A stretch of DNA of 13,452 bases from an uncultured Clostridium sp. (GTDB lineage: Bacteria > Bacillota > Clostridia > Christensenellales > CAG-138). This document shows, one piece after another, positions 1-6,460 of the stretch. The stretch's first letter is position 1. Each line of letters opens with the position of its first letter. The stretch is from assembly GCA_900542285.1 (NCBI GenBank), contig UQNF01000046.1, forward strand, positions 1-13,452. Reading direction: 5' to 3'. Under the pieces are notes generated by a model. It saw nothing but the letters and a program-made list of their open reading frames with translations, made no database searches and was not told the origin of the DNA. The position numbers and the translations under genes were made by a program.

Positions 1-1754
1 TCTGCTGCGGGATCGCTCTCGAAGTACCAGCCGGTGGGAACGGGTGCATCAGGATCGAAGTACTGTGCGGTGATGGTGGTGTCAGCATAGATGGGTGCAT
101 TGTTGTAATCCCATCCGGTGAATTCCAGACCCTCATGAGCGGGAGCTTCGGGGAAGTCTGCGGGATCGAGGACGGTGCCTGCTTCTACGATCATGGAGCT
201 GATGACTGCGTCGTTGCTGCCATCAACAAAGGTTACGGTGAATTCGGGAGCTTCGGGAGCGGGAACTTCTACATCGTAGATGCTGCAGAGGCCAAGAACC
301 TCAGCGCCGCCGCCGATGATGCCGCATTCGGAAACCTGAGCGGTTGCGGGATCAACAATATAGAGGGTACCGGTGGTGTTGTAGTTTGCCCAGAACAGCT
401 GGTTGGTGTTCATGTCCCAAGTCATGGACTGAACATACTGGAGGGTAACGCCGGTGGAACCGATCTCGGTGCAGTGTGCGGTCTCGAGGTCGATACCATA
501 GAGGATACCGGTCTCATATTCGATACCGTATGCATTGCCTTCGTTGTCGATTGCGAAGGTTGCAATGTTGCCGGTAATATCGAAGTCTGCGATATGGGTC
601 AGAGCACCGAGGGCGCGGTCAACGATGTAGAGACCACGGATCTCCTGTGTGTCATCGGTAGCAACGGCATACATGGTGTTGGTGATATAGTCGTATGCCA
701 TACCAAGAACGATCTTGTTGCCGGAGGTGACGCCGGTATAGACGGGGGTCATGCCGGCAGTGGTGTCGATGGTGTAGAACCTGGTATCGCCGTCAGCGTA
801 GTTGTAGCCGTAGATGGTGGTACCTGCGGTTGCAGCTGCGAATGTGGTGGGGGCAGCGCCAAGGCCGACTATGCTCGAAGGATCATAGTCAGCGAATTCG
901 CCCCACATGTTAGCGGAACCGGACGGATCGTATGCGATGTAGCCAACAAGGTTTGCGGTGGGCAGAGCATCGGTTACGGTTACGGTTGCGATGCCGGAAA
1001 TGCCATTAACGGTGGTTACGGTGATGGTGGTGGTGCCTTCCGCAACGCCGGTTACAACGCCGTTTGCATCAACGGTCGCGATGGATTCTTCAGCGATTGT
1101 AAAGGTAACGCTCTTGTCGAATGCCTCTGCGGGGAGAACGGTGTACTGCACGGGCGCACGGCGTCCTGCGGGAACGGTAACGTCCTCAACTACAACAGCG
1201 GAGGGCTGTACGGGTGCGCCAACATATACGTTGTCGAGCCAAGCATAGTCGCCGGGCTTATCAAGGCTGCTGTCCTTCTTGTAGGTCCAAGAGAGGGTGT
1301 GCTCGCCTTCGGTAAGTTCGTATGCGTAGGTAGCAATTTCCTCAACGCGGTTCCACTCTATGATCATGGTGCCGTCTACATAGAATCCAAGACCATCCCA
1401 AACGGCGCTGGTGCCTTCGCCAAAGCTCATATAATCGAACTGGACGATGTCACCTGCTGCCGCGGTTACGGTAGCGGAAACGGTGGAGGTAGAGGAAGCA
1501 ACATTTACATTGGTGCTTACCGCTGCGTCACCGCTTATGACCCAAGGATAATCTCCCTCGGTCACGAAGGTGATAGTACCGCCGGGTACATTCAGCGCCT
1601 CGTCAAGAGTCGCTGCATCCGCAGGCTGTACATTGTTAGCAGAACCGGGCTTGGCAACCGAAGTTGCGGTATCTGCTGACTCTGCCATGACGGGAATGGT
1701 GACAAGTGAGAGCACCATTGCGATCGCCATCAGCGTTGCAAGAATTTTCTTCAT
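1..1754 (-). CDS. Secreted multidomain surface protein, C-terminus beyond left edge
   Basis: A frame with no stop codon runs from an ATG at 1754 to the window edge, giving 584 residues, so the C-terminus is missing. The start has AGGAGA at 1763-1768, 8 bases upstream. Residues 1-24 form a signal peptide (MKKILATLMA, then a hydrophobic core ending VMA). Residues about 65-180 resemble a jelly-roll, cleaved-adhesin or MAM-like domain (FDYMSFGEG, GLGFYVDG, WLDNVYVG). Residues about 185-261 are a BIG2 Ig-like domain (ATVDANGVVTGVAEGTTTIT). Residues about 265-495 contain repeated YGYNYADG, YDYITNTMYAV and FAIDNEGNAYGI segments, which suggest a beta-propeller. Residues about 505-566 match an InlB/bacterial-repeat module (GLEFTGWDY, ITAQYF). 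Family knowledge makes this a surface or exported adhesin-like protein; substrate and anchoring are unknown. A stop-free frame on the opposite strand (135-1679) is a composition artefact, as its product has no recognisable domain. Confidence 0.88.
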   Translation of the reverse strand, partial: MKKILATLMAIAMVLSLVTIPVMAESADTATSVAKPGSANNVQPADAATLDEALNVPGGTITFVTEGDYPWVISGDAAVSTNVNVASSTSTVSATVTAAAGDIVQFDYMSFGEGTSAVWDGLGFYVDGTMIIEWNRVEEIATYAYELTEGEHTLSWTYKKDSSLDKPGDYAWLDNVYVGAPVQPSAVVVEDVTVPAGRRAPVQYTVLPAEAFDKSVTFTIAEESIATVDANGVVTGVAEGTTTITVTTVNGISGIATVTVTDALPTANLVGYIAYDPSGSANMWGEFADYDPSSIVGLGAAPTTFAAATAGTTIYGYNYADGDTRFYTIDTTAGMTPVYTGVTSGNKIVLGMAYDYITNTMYAVATDDTQEIRGLYIVDRALGALTHIADFDITGNIATFAIDNEGNAYGIEYETGILYGIDLETAHCTEIGSTGVTLQYVQSMTWDMNTNQLFWANYNTTGTLYIVDPATAQVSECGIIGGGAEVLGLCSIYDVEVPAPEAPEFTVTFVDGSNDAVISSMIVEAGTVLDPADFPEAPAHEGLEFTGWDYNNAPIYADTTITAQYFDPDAPVPTGWYFESDPAA

Positions 1755-1880
1755 GCTTTGAATCTCCTTCCAAAGTTTTAGTCTACTGCCCCCTCTTGTC
1801 GAAAGGCAATAGCTGTAGGTTTTACACGATAATTGCCGAAATAGAGTTCAATCTACTCCACCATTTAGCGTGCTGAGCAC

Positions 1881-1909
1881 ATTATAGCATAAAGAATATA
1901 AAGTTGCAA
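1881..1909 (-). promoter_or_regulatory. Sigma-A promoter of the secreted protein gene
   Basis: Reading the minus strand, TTGCAA (1904-1909) is followed by a 17-base spacer and a perfect TATAAT (1881-1886). The predicted transcription start is near 1874, leaving a leader of about 120 bases before the ATG at 1754. An inverted repeat, GTGCTGAGCAC (1870-1880), lies over the predicted start and could be an operator. Confidence 0.75.
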
Positions 1910-2100
1910 TCCCTAATTTCAGCTTTATATTATCTCTATGTGCGTGTTTATAAATATATTTCAAATTCTCAATCCGGAACCAATCCCCGTTTTTTTGACC
2001 CCCGGGGCGAAAAAATCTGCATATACGCACGCGCGGATGCTCCAAATAGGATTATTCAATCATTTTCTTCCAAAAAATTGCCGTCCCGACGCACGCAGGA

Positions 2101-2129
2101 TTGACAGGCGGACGCACAAAAAGTATAAT
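2101..2129 (+). promoter_or_regulatory. Consensus sigma-A promoter of the peptidase gene
   Basis: TTGACA (2101-2106), a 17-base spacer and TATAAT (2124-2129) match the housekeeping consensus at all twelve positions. The predicted start is near 2136, so the leader is about 55 bases. The gene downstream, and probably the glycosyltransferase after it, would be transcribed from here. Confidence 0.85.
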
Positions 2130-2190
2130 GGACTCAGCCAATAGGCCAAAATAGCCGTATGATAAAAAACTGATAAGGACATGACAAAAA

Positions 2191-2892
2191 ATGTATTTTG
2201 ACTGGTATTATCTCATACTTGTCGTGCCTGCGATGATATTTTCACTCATTGCAAGCGCGAGCGTTAATTCCACCTATAAGAAGTACTCCCGGCAGATAGC
2301 CGGCAGAGGCCTGACCGGAGCGCAGGCAGCACGCATGGTGCTTGACGCCAATGGGCTCAGAGGCGTACCCATCGAACGCGTGAGCGGAGAGCTTACCGAT
2401 CACTATGATCCCAAGAGCAACGTCATCAGGCTTTCCGACAGCGTCTACTCCAGCCCATCCACCGCCGCAGTCGGCGTTGCATGTCACGAGGTCGGCCATG
2501 CAATCCAATACGCAACAGGCTACGGCCCCATCAAGCTTCGCATGGCAATAATCCCCCTCACCAATATAGGTTCCAGGCTTTCCGTGCCGCTCATCATAAT
2601 CGGAATCATCCTGGGCGGAGTTTCGGATCTCTTCTATTATGTTGCTTACGCCGGCATTTTCTTCTTTGCACTCGTCGTATTCTTCCAGCTCGTCACCCTT
2701 CCTGTCGAATTCAACGCCAGCAAGCGAGCGTTGGCAACGATAGAAAACGGCGGAATACTCAGCCGCGGTGAAGAGCTGGCCGGCGCACAGAAGGTGCTTC
2801 GCGCCGCTGCAATGACTTACGTTGCCGCACTTGCGGTGTCTATCTCCCAGCTTCTCAGATTCATCATGCTCGTCGGAAAGAGAAGAGATTAG
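2191..2892 (+). CDS. YugP-like zinc-dependent membrane metallopeptidase
   Basis: The 233-residue product matches the Zn_peptidase_2 (YugP) family in length and layout. One membrane segment lies at about residues 4-22. A soluble part follows that ends in the zinc-binding motif HEVGH (H99, E100, H103), then hydrophobic segments at about 119-145, 148-170 and 207-228. The PVEFNASKRA segment (171-180) holds a glutamate, E173, that could be the third zinc ligand; this is inference from family layout. The family is a membrane-embedded HExxH peptidase of poorly defined substrate, thought to act at the cytoplasmic membrane. The ATG is preceded by AAGGA at 2175-2179, 11 bases away. The next gene starts 57 bases downstream on the same strand without a visible terminator, so the two are probably co-transcribed. 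Confidence 0.9.
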   Translation: MYFDWYYLILVVPAMIFSLIASASVNSTYKKYSRQIAGRGLTGAQAARMVLDANGLRGVPIERVSGELTDHYDPKSNVIRLSDSVYSSPSTAAVGVACHEVGHAIQYATGYGPIKLRMAIIPLTNIGSRLSVPLIIIGIILGGVSDLFYYVAYAGIFFFALVVFFQLVTLPVEFNASKRALATIENGGILSRGEELAGAQKVLRAAAMTYVAALAVSISQLLRFIMLVGKRRD

Positions 2893-2948
2893 GGCCTGAT
2901 AATCGATCATACGACACATATATTAAATAAGAAGGAATAGTCTCGACA

Positions 2949-4589
2949 ATGCCCAGAACCAAGCAACCTATTATTCAGCCCGAAGCGGACTGCACGCATT
3001 CGGAACGCCGCCGCGGCGCAATGGATACCGCCATATTTACAGTGCGCACCGTTTTTATCCTGCTTGCCGCAGCCGTGTACGCCATATATGAGCACACTAA
3101 ATTCCGAAATTCCGGCATTGGAGCGCTGCTGCTCGGCGCTGCTTCGGCGCTGCTGTTTGCCGGCCGCTTTATTCTTGAAGGTGTACTCGATAGGCGGCCG
3201 TGCGATAACGATACGCACAGAGCCGGAAAAACGCTGAAAATATTTGATTTCGTCAGCATCGCTGTCCTGCTTGGCGGCTATGCAGCGTATGTATTGACCT
3301 ACGGCAAAGAGCAGGATATAATTCAGGAGCTTTGCTCCTCGCTGTGTCTCATACTGTTCACGGTGCTGGGCTTGGTCGTCATACCGGGGATTGTCCGCAC
3401 GCTCTGCGGAAGGGATCAAAGGCTTTGCGGCAAGCGTGTCGCGGACAAGAGCAGCAGGTTTTGGACGGTCGTGCTCATAGCCCTCGGAATACGCATCGTG
3501 ACTACATTCGCCGGAATGCTTATCTACCGACTCACGCACGAGGGATTCGGCGGCGGACTGTTCCGACTTTGGCAGGAAGCATGGTCAAAGGGCAACACGG
3601 ACGCCAACCACTATCTCAATATTGCGGAGAACTGGTATGTCGCCGAAGGAAACGATAAGCTGCTGATAGTCTTCTTTCCGCTGTTCCCCCTGCTGATAAG
3701 GGCATTGAACCTCATTATTCCCAACAGCTTTATCTCCGCACAGATACTGAACACCATATTTACCTGCTTTGCCGCAGGAATGCTCTATAAGCTGATATGC
3801 GAAGTGCTCAGCGAATCCAAAGCCTTACTTTCCTCCATAATATTCCTGCTGCTTCCCGGCGCAGTGTTCATGAACTCGACGATGACCGAGCCGCTATTCG
3901 TGCTGCTGACCTGTACAAGCCTATACTTTATGCGGAAAAAGAGCTATCTGCTCGCAGGGCTCTTTGCCGCACTGTCCGGGTTCACCCGTTCTGTCGGCAT
4001 ACTGCTCATCGTGCCCATCGCCATTGAGGGCATAGGTGAGGCGGTTTATCTGTTAAGGAATAAGCAGAAGGCTGCAGGAACCATACTCCGCCTTGTCGGA
4101 GGGCTTGGCATCTCCTGCACCGGAACCGGAGCGTACCTTCTCATTAACAGGCTTGTTACCGGAAACGCCTTCATGTTCAGCGTGTATCAAAAGAGCAACT
4201 GGTCGCAGAGCATCGGCTATTTCTTCGACACGCCGCGCTACATGTACGCTCATGCGGCGCACTATGCTTCATCCGGCGATTACGCACACCTGCTGGCATT
4301 TGCTTTGCCGACCTTGGCAGTGATATTTGCTTCGCTCATCATCTATCTCATCAGGGCAAAGCGGCTGCCTGCAAGCTTTAACGCATATTTCCTCGCATAC
4401 TTCGTCATCGCAATCGGCTGCACATGGCTGCTTTCCGCCGTTCGGTACATCTGCGTTCTCGTACCGTTTATAGCCGCCATTGCGCTGCTCCCCAAGAAAA
4501 AGGCAGGCGAATGCGTCACTATCGGACTTTGCGCCGTGATGTACTGCGCATATATGTGCTGCTATATGCTCCGATACAGCGTATTTTGA
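2949..4589 (+). CDS. PIG-V-like polytopic membrane glycosyltransferase
   Basis: This 546-residue protein has a dozen or so hydrophobic segments from about residue 28 to the C-terminus. Several motifs recall the bacterial relatives of GPI mannosyltransferase 2 (PIG-V, Mannosyl_trans2): a loop acidic motif DANHYLNIA (D218), FFPLFPLL (242-249), MTEPLF (312-317), FTRSVG (345-350) and a late SAVRY (496-500). Members are GT-C fold enzymes that transfer a sugar from a polyprenyl-phosphate donor at the outer face of the membrane; donor and acceptor here are unknown. The first 170 residues, with extra membrane segments and a charged loop, are not explained by the core family. The start has GAAGGA at 2931-2936, about 12 bases upstream. 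The alternative ATG at 3021 lacks a binding site. No terminator was seen before the hpf promoter. Confidence 0.82.
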   Translation: MPRTKQPIIQPEADCTHSERRRGAMDTAIFTVRTVFILLAAAVYAIYEHTKFRNSGIGALLLGAASALLFAGRFILEGVLDRRPCDNDTHRAGKTLKIFDFVSIAVLLGGYAAYVLTYGKEQDIIQELCSSLCLILFTVLGLVVIPGIVRTLCGRDQRLCGKRVADKSSRFWTVVLIALGIRIVTTFAGMLIYRLTHEGFGGGLFRLWQEAWSKGNTDANHYLNIAENWYVAEGNDKLLIVFFPLFPLLIRALNLIIPNSFISAQILNTIFTCFAAGMLYKLICEVLSESKALLSSIIFLLLPGAVFMNSTMTEPLFVLLTCTSLYFMRKKSYLLAGLFAALSGFTRSVGILLIVPIAIEGIGEAVYLLRNKQKAAGTILRLVGGLGISCTGTGAYLLINRLVTGNAFMFSVYQKSNWSQSIGYFFDTPRYMYAHAAHYASSGDYAHLLAFALPTLAVIFASLIIYLIRAKRLPASFNAYFLAYFVIAIGCTWLLSAVRYICVLVPFIAAIALLPKKKAGECVTIGLCAVMYCAYMCCYMLRYSVF

Positions 4590-4659
4590 TCCGTCACATG
4601 CGCAGATTTACGAATTTTGGCTATTTTGCAGTCTTTGGCAGATAGATGCTTTTGAGGTA

Positions 4660-4688
4660 TTGCAATTATACCCGAATCATGATATAAT
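4660..4688 (+). promoter_or_regulatory. Sigma-A promoter of hpf
   Basis: TTGCAA (4660-4665), a 17-base spacer and TATAAT (4683-4688) form a strong promoter directly upstream of hpf, giving a leader of about 56 bases. The -35 box and spacing are the same as in the promoter of the left-edge secreted protein. Confidence 0.8.
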
Positions 4689-4701
4689 ATAAACAACCAA
4701 G

Positions 4702-4728
4702 GGGGACTTCTTCCCCGGAGCTGTCCCC
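4702..4728 (+). promoter_or_regulatory. Leader hairpin upstream of hpf
   Basis: In the 5' leader, GGGGAC (4702-4707) pairs with GTCCCC (4723-4728) around a 15-base loop. The stem ends 7 bases before the AAAGGAG ribosome binding site (4736-4742). The same G-run could pair instead with CCCC at 4713-4716, so two folds compete. Such a structure near the ribosome binding site could tune translation. I recall reports of structured RNAs upstream of raiA/hpf genes in Firmicutes but cannot confirm a match. Confidence 0.4.
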
Positions 4729-4750
4729 TGAACTGAAAGGAGACTTATGT

Positions 4751-5269
4751 ATGAAGATAACTTACAGCGGCAAAAACATGGAGGTTTCGGAGTATCTGCG
4801 CGAGCTTGCCGACAAGAAGCTTGCAAAGCTCGAACGCTATTTCCCCGAGGATACCGTGGTTCAGGTGACCATGGCCGTGGAAAAGAACCGTCACATCATT
4901 GAAGTCACCATTCCTTACGCAGGCGGCATTATCCGTGGTGAAGAAGTGACCAGCGATATGTACGCAAGCATTGACAACGTTATTGCAAAGCTTGAAAAGC
5001 AGATCATTCGTCACAAATCGAAGCTTGAAAAGACCCTACGCTACGAGGGTGAGCCCTCCGAATATGATTATGATGAGGACGAGGACGATTCCCCAAGGAT
5101 AGTTCGTGTAAAACGCTTCAGCATGAAACCCATGAGCGTGGAGGAGGCTGCGCTGCAGATGGAGCTGCTGGGCCACAGCTTCTTCGTATTCACCAATGAT
5201 GAAACCGAAGAGATGAACGTTATCTATAAGCGCAAGGACGGAAACTACGGCCTTATCGAAGCGGAATAA
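4751..5269 (+). CDS. hpf: Long-form ribosome hibernation promoting factor
   Basis: The 172-residue product has the two-domain layout of long HPF (also called RaiA/YfiA long form). Residues 1-97 are the beta-alpha-beta-beta-beta-alpha domain that sits in the 30S decoding groove; MKITYSGKN at the start and the KLAKLERYF helix are typical. Residues about 98-114 form an acidic linker rich in Asp, Glu and Tyr. Residues 115-172 are the C-terminal dimerisation domain (VRVKRFSMKPMSVEEAALQM, then GHSFFVFTN and YKRKDGNYGLIE), which pairs two 70S ribosomes into inactive 100S dimers. The start has AAAGGAG at 4736-4742, 8 bases upstream; an overlapping ATG at 4747 is out of frame. It has its own promoter and is closed by a strong terminator, so it is a single-gene unit. 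Confidence 0.97.
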   Translation: MKITYSGKNMEVSEYLRELADKKLAKLERYFPEDTVVQVTMAVEKNRHIIEVTIPYAGGIIRGEEVTSDMYASIDNVIAKLEKQIIRHKSKLEKTLRYEGEPSEYDYDEDEDDSPRIVRVKRFSMKPMSVEEAALQMELLGHSFFVFTNDETEEMNVIYKRKDGNYGLIEAE

Positions 5270-5332
5270 CAGCCACTCGCCCCAATTTGATTTCAGGTGA
5301 ATGAGTTGGCAAGTGAATAAGTAAATAAACGA

Positions 5333-5370
5333 GGAACGACCGAAAGAATAGTCTTTCGGTCGTTCCTTTT
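5333..5370 (+). terminator. Strong intrinsic terminator after hpf
   Basis: A perfect 15-base-pair stem (5333-5347 with 5352-5366) closes on the four-base loop ATAG and is followed by TTTT. It lies 64 bases after the hpf stop. The minus-strand reading lacks a U tract, so it mainly serves the plus strand. Confidence 0.9.
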
Positions 5371-5424
5371 CGTATCCGGGATTTATGTGGTTACAGTCCT
5401 TCCTGTCCTGCGTGCGGCAAAAAC

Positions 5425-5454
5425 ATTACCAAATAATTGCTAATGAATGGTAAT
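5425..5454 (-). terminator. Possible weak terminator of the small membrane protein gene
   Basis: On the minus strand ATTACCA and TGGTAAT (5448-5454 and 5425-5431) can pair, followed by GTTTTTG. It lies 28 bases past the stop at 5482. The stem is short and AT-rich, so efficiency is doubtful. Confidence 0.4.
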
Positions 5455-5481
5455 AAAAATCTATTTGCCGCTTCGCACCAA

Positions 5482-5880
5482 TCAGACGGACTTCTTGTTC
5501 AGCACCGCACCGACGATGTACAGAACCGGAAGAGCAATGCCAAGAAGCATAGAGAATACATCGATCTTGTCGCCGCCTACGACGCTGAGAATGTTACCGA
5601 CAAGGCAGAAAGCCGCAACGATAATGCCCCAGGTGATGCAGGTATTTGCTTTTTCGGGCTTTGCGCAATTCTTCACGCCAATGATGCCTGCGATAAACTC
5701 AGCAACCGCGCCGGCAAGGAGCAGACCGGCAGAGAGATAGAGCAGACCGCCGCCTTCGGCTCCGAGCATTGCAACAAGCGCAGCAACACCAACGAGTGCG
5801 ATAATCGCCAATACAAATGAAACAGCGCCGCCGATTATCATCAAAACACCGGTGATCTTAAGAAACTGCTGTCCTTTCAT
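5482..5880 (-). CDS. Small four-helix integral membrane protein, unknown function
   Basis: The product is 132 residues starting MKGQQFLKIT. Four hydrophobic segments lie at about residues 8-39, 45-68, 80-101 and 107-126, joined by short polar turns (NCAKPEKAN and GGDKID), and it ends with a basic tail, NKKSV. I do not recognise a family. The frame stays open for 47 more codons upstream to 6021, but the internal ATG at 5880 is the better start: GGAGG sits at 5889-5893, 8 bases upstream, and the extra codons encode a non-hydrophobic, cysteine-containing stretch with no ribosome binding site. Neighbours do not suggest a role, as hpf converges on it and the next unit diverges. A hairpin lies in its leader just before the ribosome binding site. 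Confidence 0.8.
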   Translation of the reverse strand: MKGQQFLKITGVLMIIGGAVSFVLAIIALVGVAALVAMLGAEGGGLLYLSAGLLLAGAVAEFIAGIIGVKNCAKPEKANTCITWGIIVAAFCLVGNILSVVGGDKIDVFSMLLGIALPVLYIVGAVLNKKSV

Positions 5881-5904
5881 CAAAAAAACCTCCAATAATT
5901 TTTT

Positions 5905-5930
5905 CTGCGGCTTCCAAGCAGAAGCCGTAG
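5905..5930 (-). promoter_or_regulatory. Leader hairpin before the small membrane protein
   Basis: On the minus strand CTACGGCTTC (5921-5930) pairs with GAAGCCGCAG (5905-5914) around a six-base loop, with one wobble pair. The stem ends 11 bases before the GGAGG ribosome binding site (5889-5893). Its position suggests a role in mRNA stability or translation, but this is inference. Confidence 0.4.
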
Positions 5931-6012
5931 CAGATGCCTTTACCGAAACGGGACTCCGGATCTGCATATCCCGGAATAAAACGCAGCAATATGAATCCCT
6001 TTCGGTCCATAT

Positions 6013-6040
6013 AGCATACAATATTTCGCCAATTTTTGCA
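6013..6040 (-). promoter_or_regulatory. Weak promoter candidate for the small membrane protein
   Basis: On the minus strand TGCAAA (6035-6040), a 16-base spacer and TATGCT (6013-6018) form an imperfect promoter about 130 bases before the start codon. An inverted repeat (6059-6079) lies just upstream and could bind an activator. No better promoter was found. Confidence 0.3.
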
Positions 6041-6121
6041 CCCTACATTTGGACAGGATTGTGCAGAATTCTGCCACAAGTTTATCGCCTAAACTTTTTT
6101 CTTTATTCCTAAAAAAAAGTG

Positions 6122-6150
6122 TTGACAATACCCAAATTTAGTGTTAAAAT
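6122..6150 (+). promoter_or_regulatory. Sigma-A promoter of the mini-transcript
   Basis: TTGACA (6122-6127), a 17-base spacer and TAAAAT (6145-6150) form a strong promoter. The predicted start is near 6157, only 6 or so bases before the AAGGAAGG sequence. With the terminator at 6300 this predicts a transcript of about 145 bases. Confidence 0.75.
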
Positions 6151-6172
6151 TATGGCAGTTCTAAGGAAGGAT

Positions 6173-6274
6173 ATGCTGTTGAATGCATATCGTACACTTG
6201 GAATGTTAAAGATAGCAACTCTCCTTTCTTTCCTTCTTTTTGTGTGTGTCTCAGTGGGAGTCGTGCCCCACTGA
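6173..6274 (+). CDS. Putative 33-residue hydrophobic peptide, or a small RNA
   Basis: An ATG at 6173 opens a 33-codon frame whose product has a short basic start (MLLNAYRTLGMLK), a run of about 17 hydrophobic residues (IATLLSFLLFVCVSVGVV) and ends in PH. AAGGAAGG lies at 6163-6170, placing AAGGA 5 bases from the ATG. The unit has its own promoter and terminator, and the stop codon falls inside the first terminator stem. No plus-strand gene follows, so it is not a leader peptide for one. The pyrimidine-rich hydrophobic codons (6221-6240) are complementary to the purine-rich ribosome binding site and could mask it. This layout resembles type I toxin messages, but no antisense antitoxin promoter was seen. 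A non-coding small RNA with a chance ORF remains possible. Confidence 0.4.
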   Translation: MLLNAYRTLGMLKIATLLSFLLFVCVSVGVVPH

Positions 6275-6300
6275 GGCCCCCCTAGGGGGGTATTTTTTTT
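6250..6300 (+). terminator. Double-hairpin intrinsic terminator
   Basis: CTCAGTGGG (6250-6258) pairs with CCCACTGAG (6267-6275). One base later, CCCCCC (6277-6282) and GGGGGG (6285-6290) form a second stem, followed by TATTTTTTTT. The combination is a very strong rho-independent terminator for the mini-transcript. Confidence 0.88.
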
Positions 6301-6365
6301 ACTCTTTTTGCTTTTCCCTTGTCTCGCCCCGGCTTTTCATCTGCATTAAGCCGCAGGGCCGAACA

Positions 6366-6424
6366 ATAAATCAAGCTGCATAGGCTGATTTATAGTAACG
6401 GACTGCCGCAAAGCGCCAGTCCGT
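6366..6424. repeat. Two adjacent hairpins downstream of the dockerin gene
   Basis: ATAAATCA (6366-6373) pairs with TGATTTAT (6386-6393), and ACGGACTG (6398-6405) pairs with CAGTCCGT (6417-6424). On the minus strand they lie 37 to 95 bases past the stop at 6461. Neither is followed by a clear U tract, so they may protect the 3' end of the message or act as an inefficient terminator. Confidence 0.45.
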
Positions 6425-6460
6425 ACCATATCAATTTGATCAATTATTCATTACTGCTTA

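Larger units (their letters stand above)
1755..2190. other. Divergent intergenic region, 436 bases
   Basis: This gene-free stretch separates the minus-strand secreted protein from the plus-strand peptidase. It contains one strong promoter facing each way and a leader of about 120 bases for the minus-strand gene. It also holds a GC palindrome flanked by T and A tracts (1990-2015: seven T, GA, five C, four G, CG, six A). The short frames here have low-complexity products, no good ribosome binding sites and overlap the promoters, so I do not call genes. Confidence 0.8.
5881..6460. other. Intergenic region holding leader, promoters and a mini-transcript
   Basis: Apart from the 33-codon ORF (6173-6274), this 580-base stretch has no gene I can support. 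It holds a leader hairpin (5905-5930), a weak minus-strand promoter candidate (6013-6040), an imperfect palindrome (6059-6079), a strong plus-strand promoter (6122-6150), a double terminator (6250-6300) and two hairpins (6366-6393 and 6398-6424) after the stop of the dockerin gene. Confidence 0.75.

Noticed and set aside
135..1679. 514-codon stop-free frame on the plus strand
   Set aside because: It is the antisense shadow of the secreted protein on the minus strand. Its product is a Gly/Cys/Val-rich mixture with no domain, while the minus-strand frame has a signal peptide, BIG2 and InlB-type domains, a good ribosome binding site and a promoter.
1755..1874. Cyclic-di-GMP or other known riboswitch in the leader of the secreted protein
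   Set aside because: The characteristic conserved core sequences of the classes I know are absent. A covariance search would be needed to exclude rarer classes.
2242..2919. 225-codon minus-strand frame opposite the peptidase
   Set aside because: The sense strand encodes a complete YugP-like enzyme with HEVGH, and the antisense product is compositionally odd and domain-free.
5881..6021. 47-codon N-terminal extension of the small membrane protein
   Set aside because: The internal ATG at 5880 has a strong GGAGG at 8 bases, while the ATG at 6021 has none and the extension is not hydrophobic like the rest.
6157..6300. 6S, SRP or tmRNA identity for the mini-transcript
   Set aside because: None of the conserved cores of these RNAs could be recognised, and the length and fold fit poorly.
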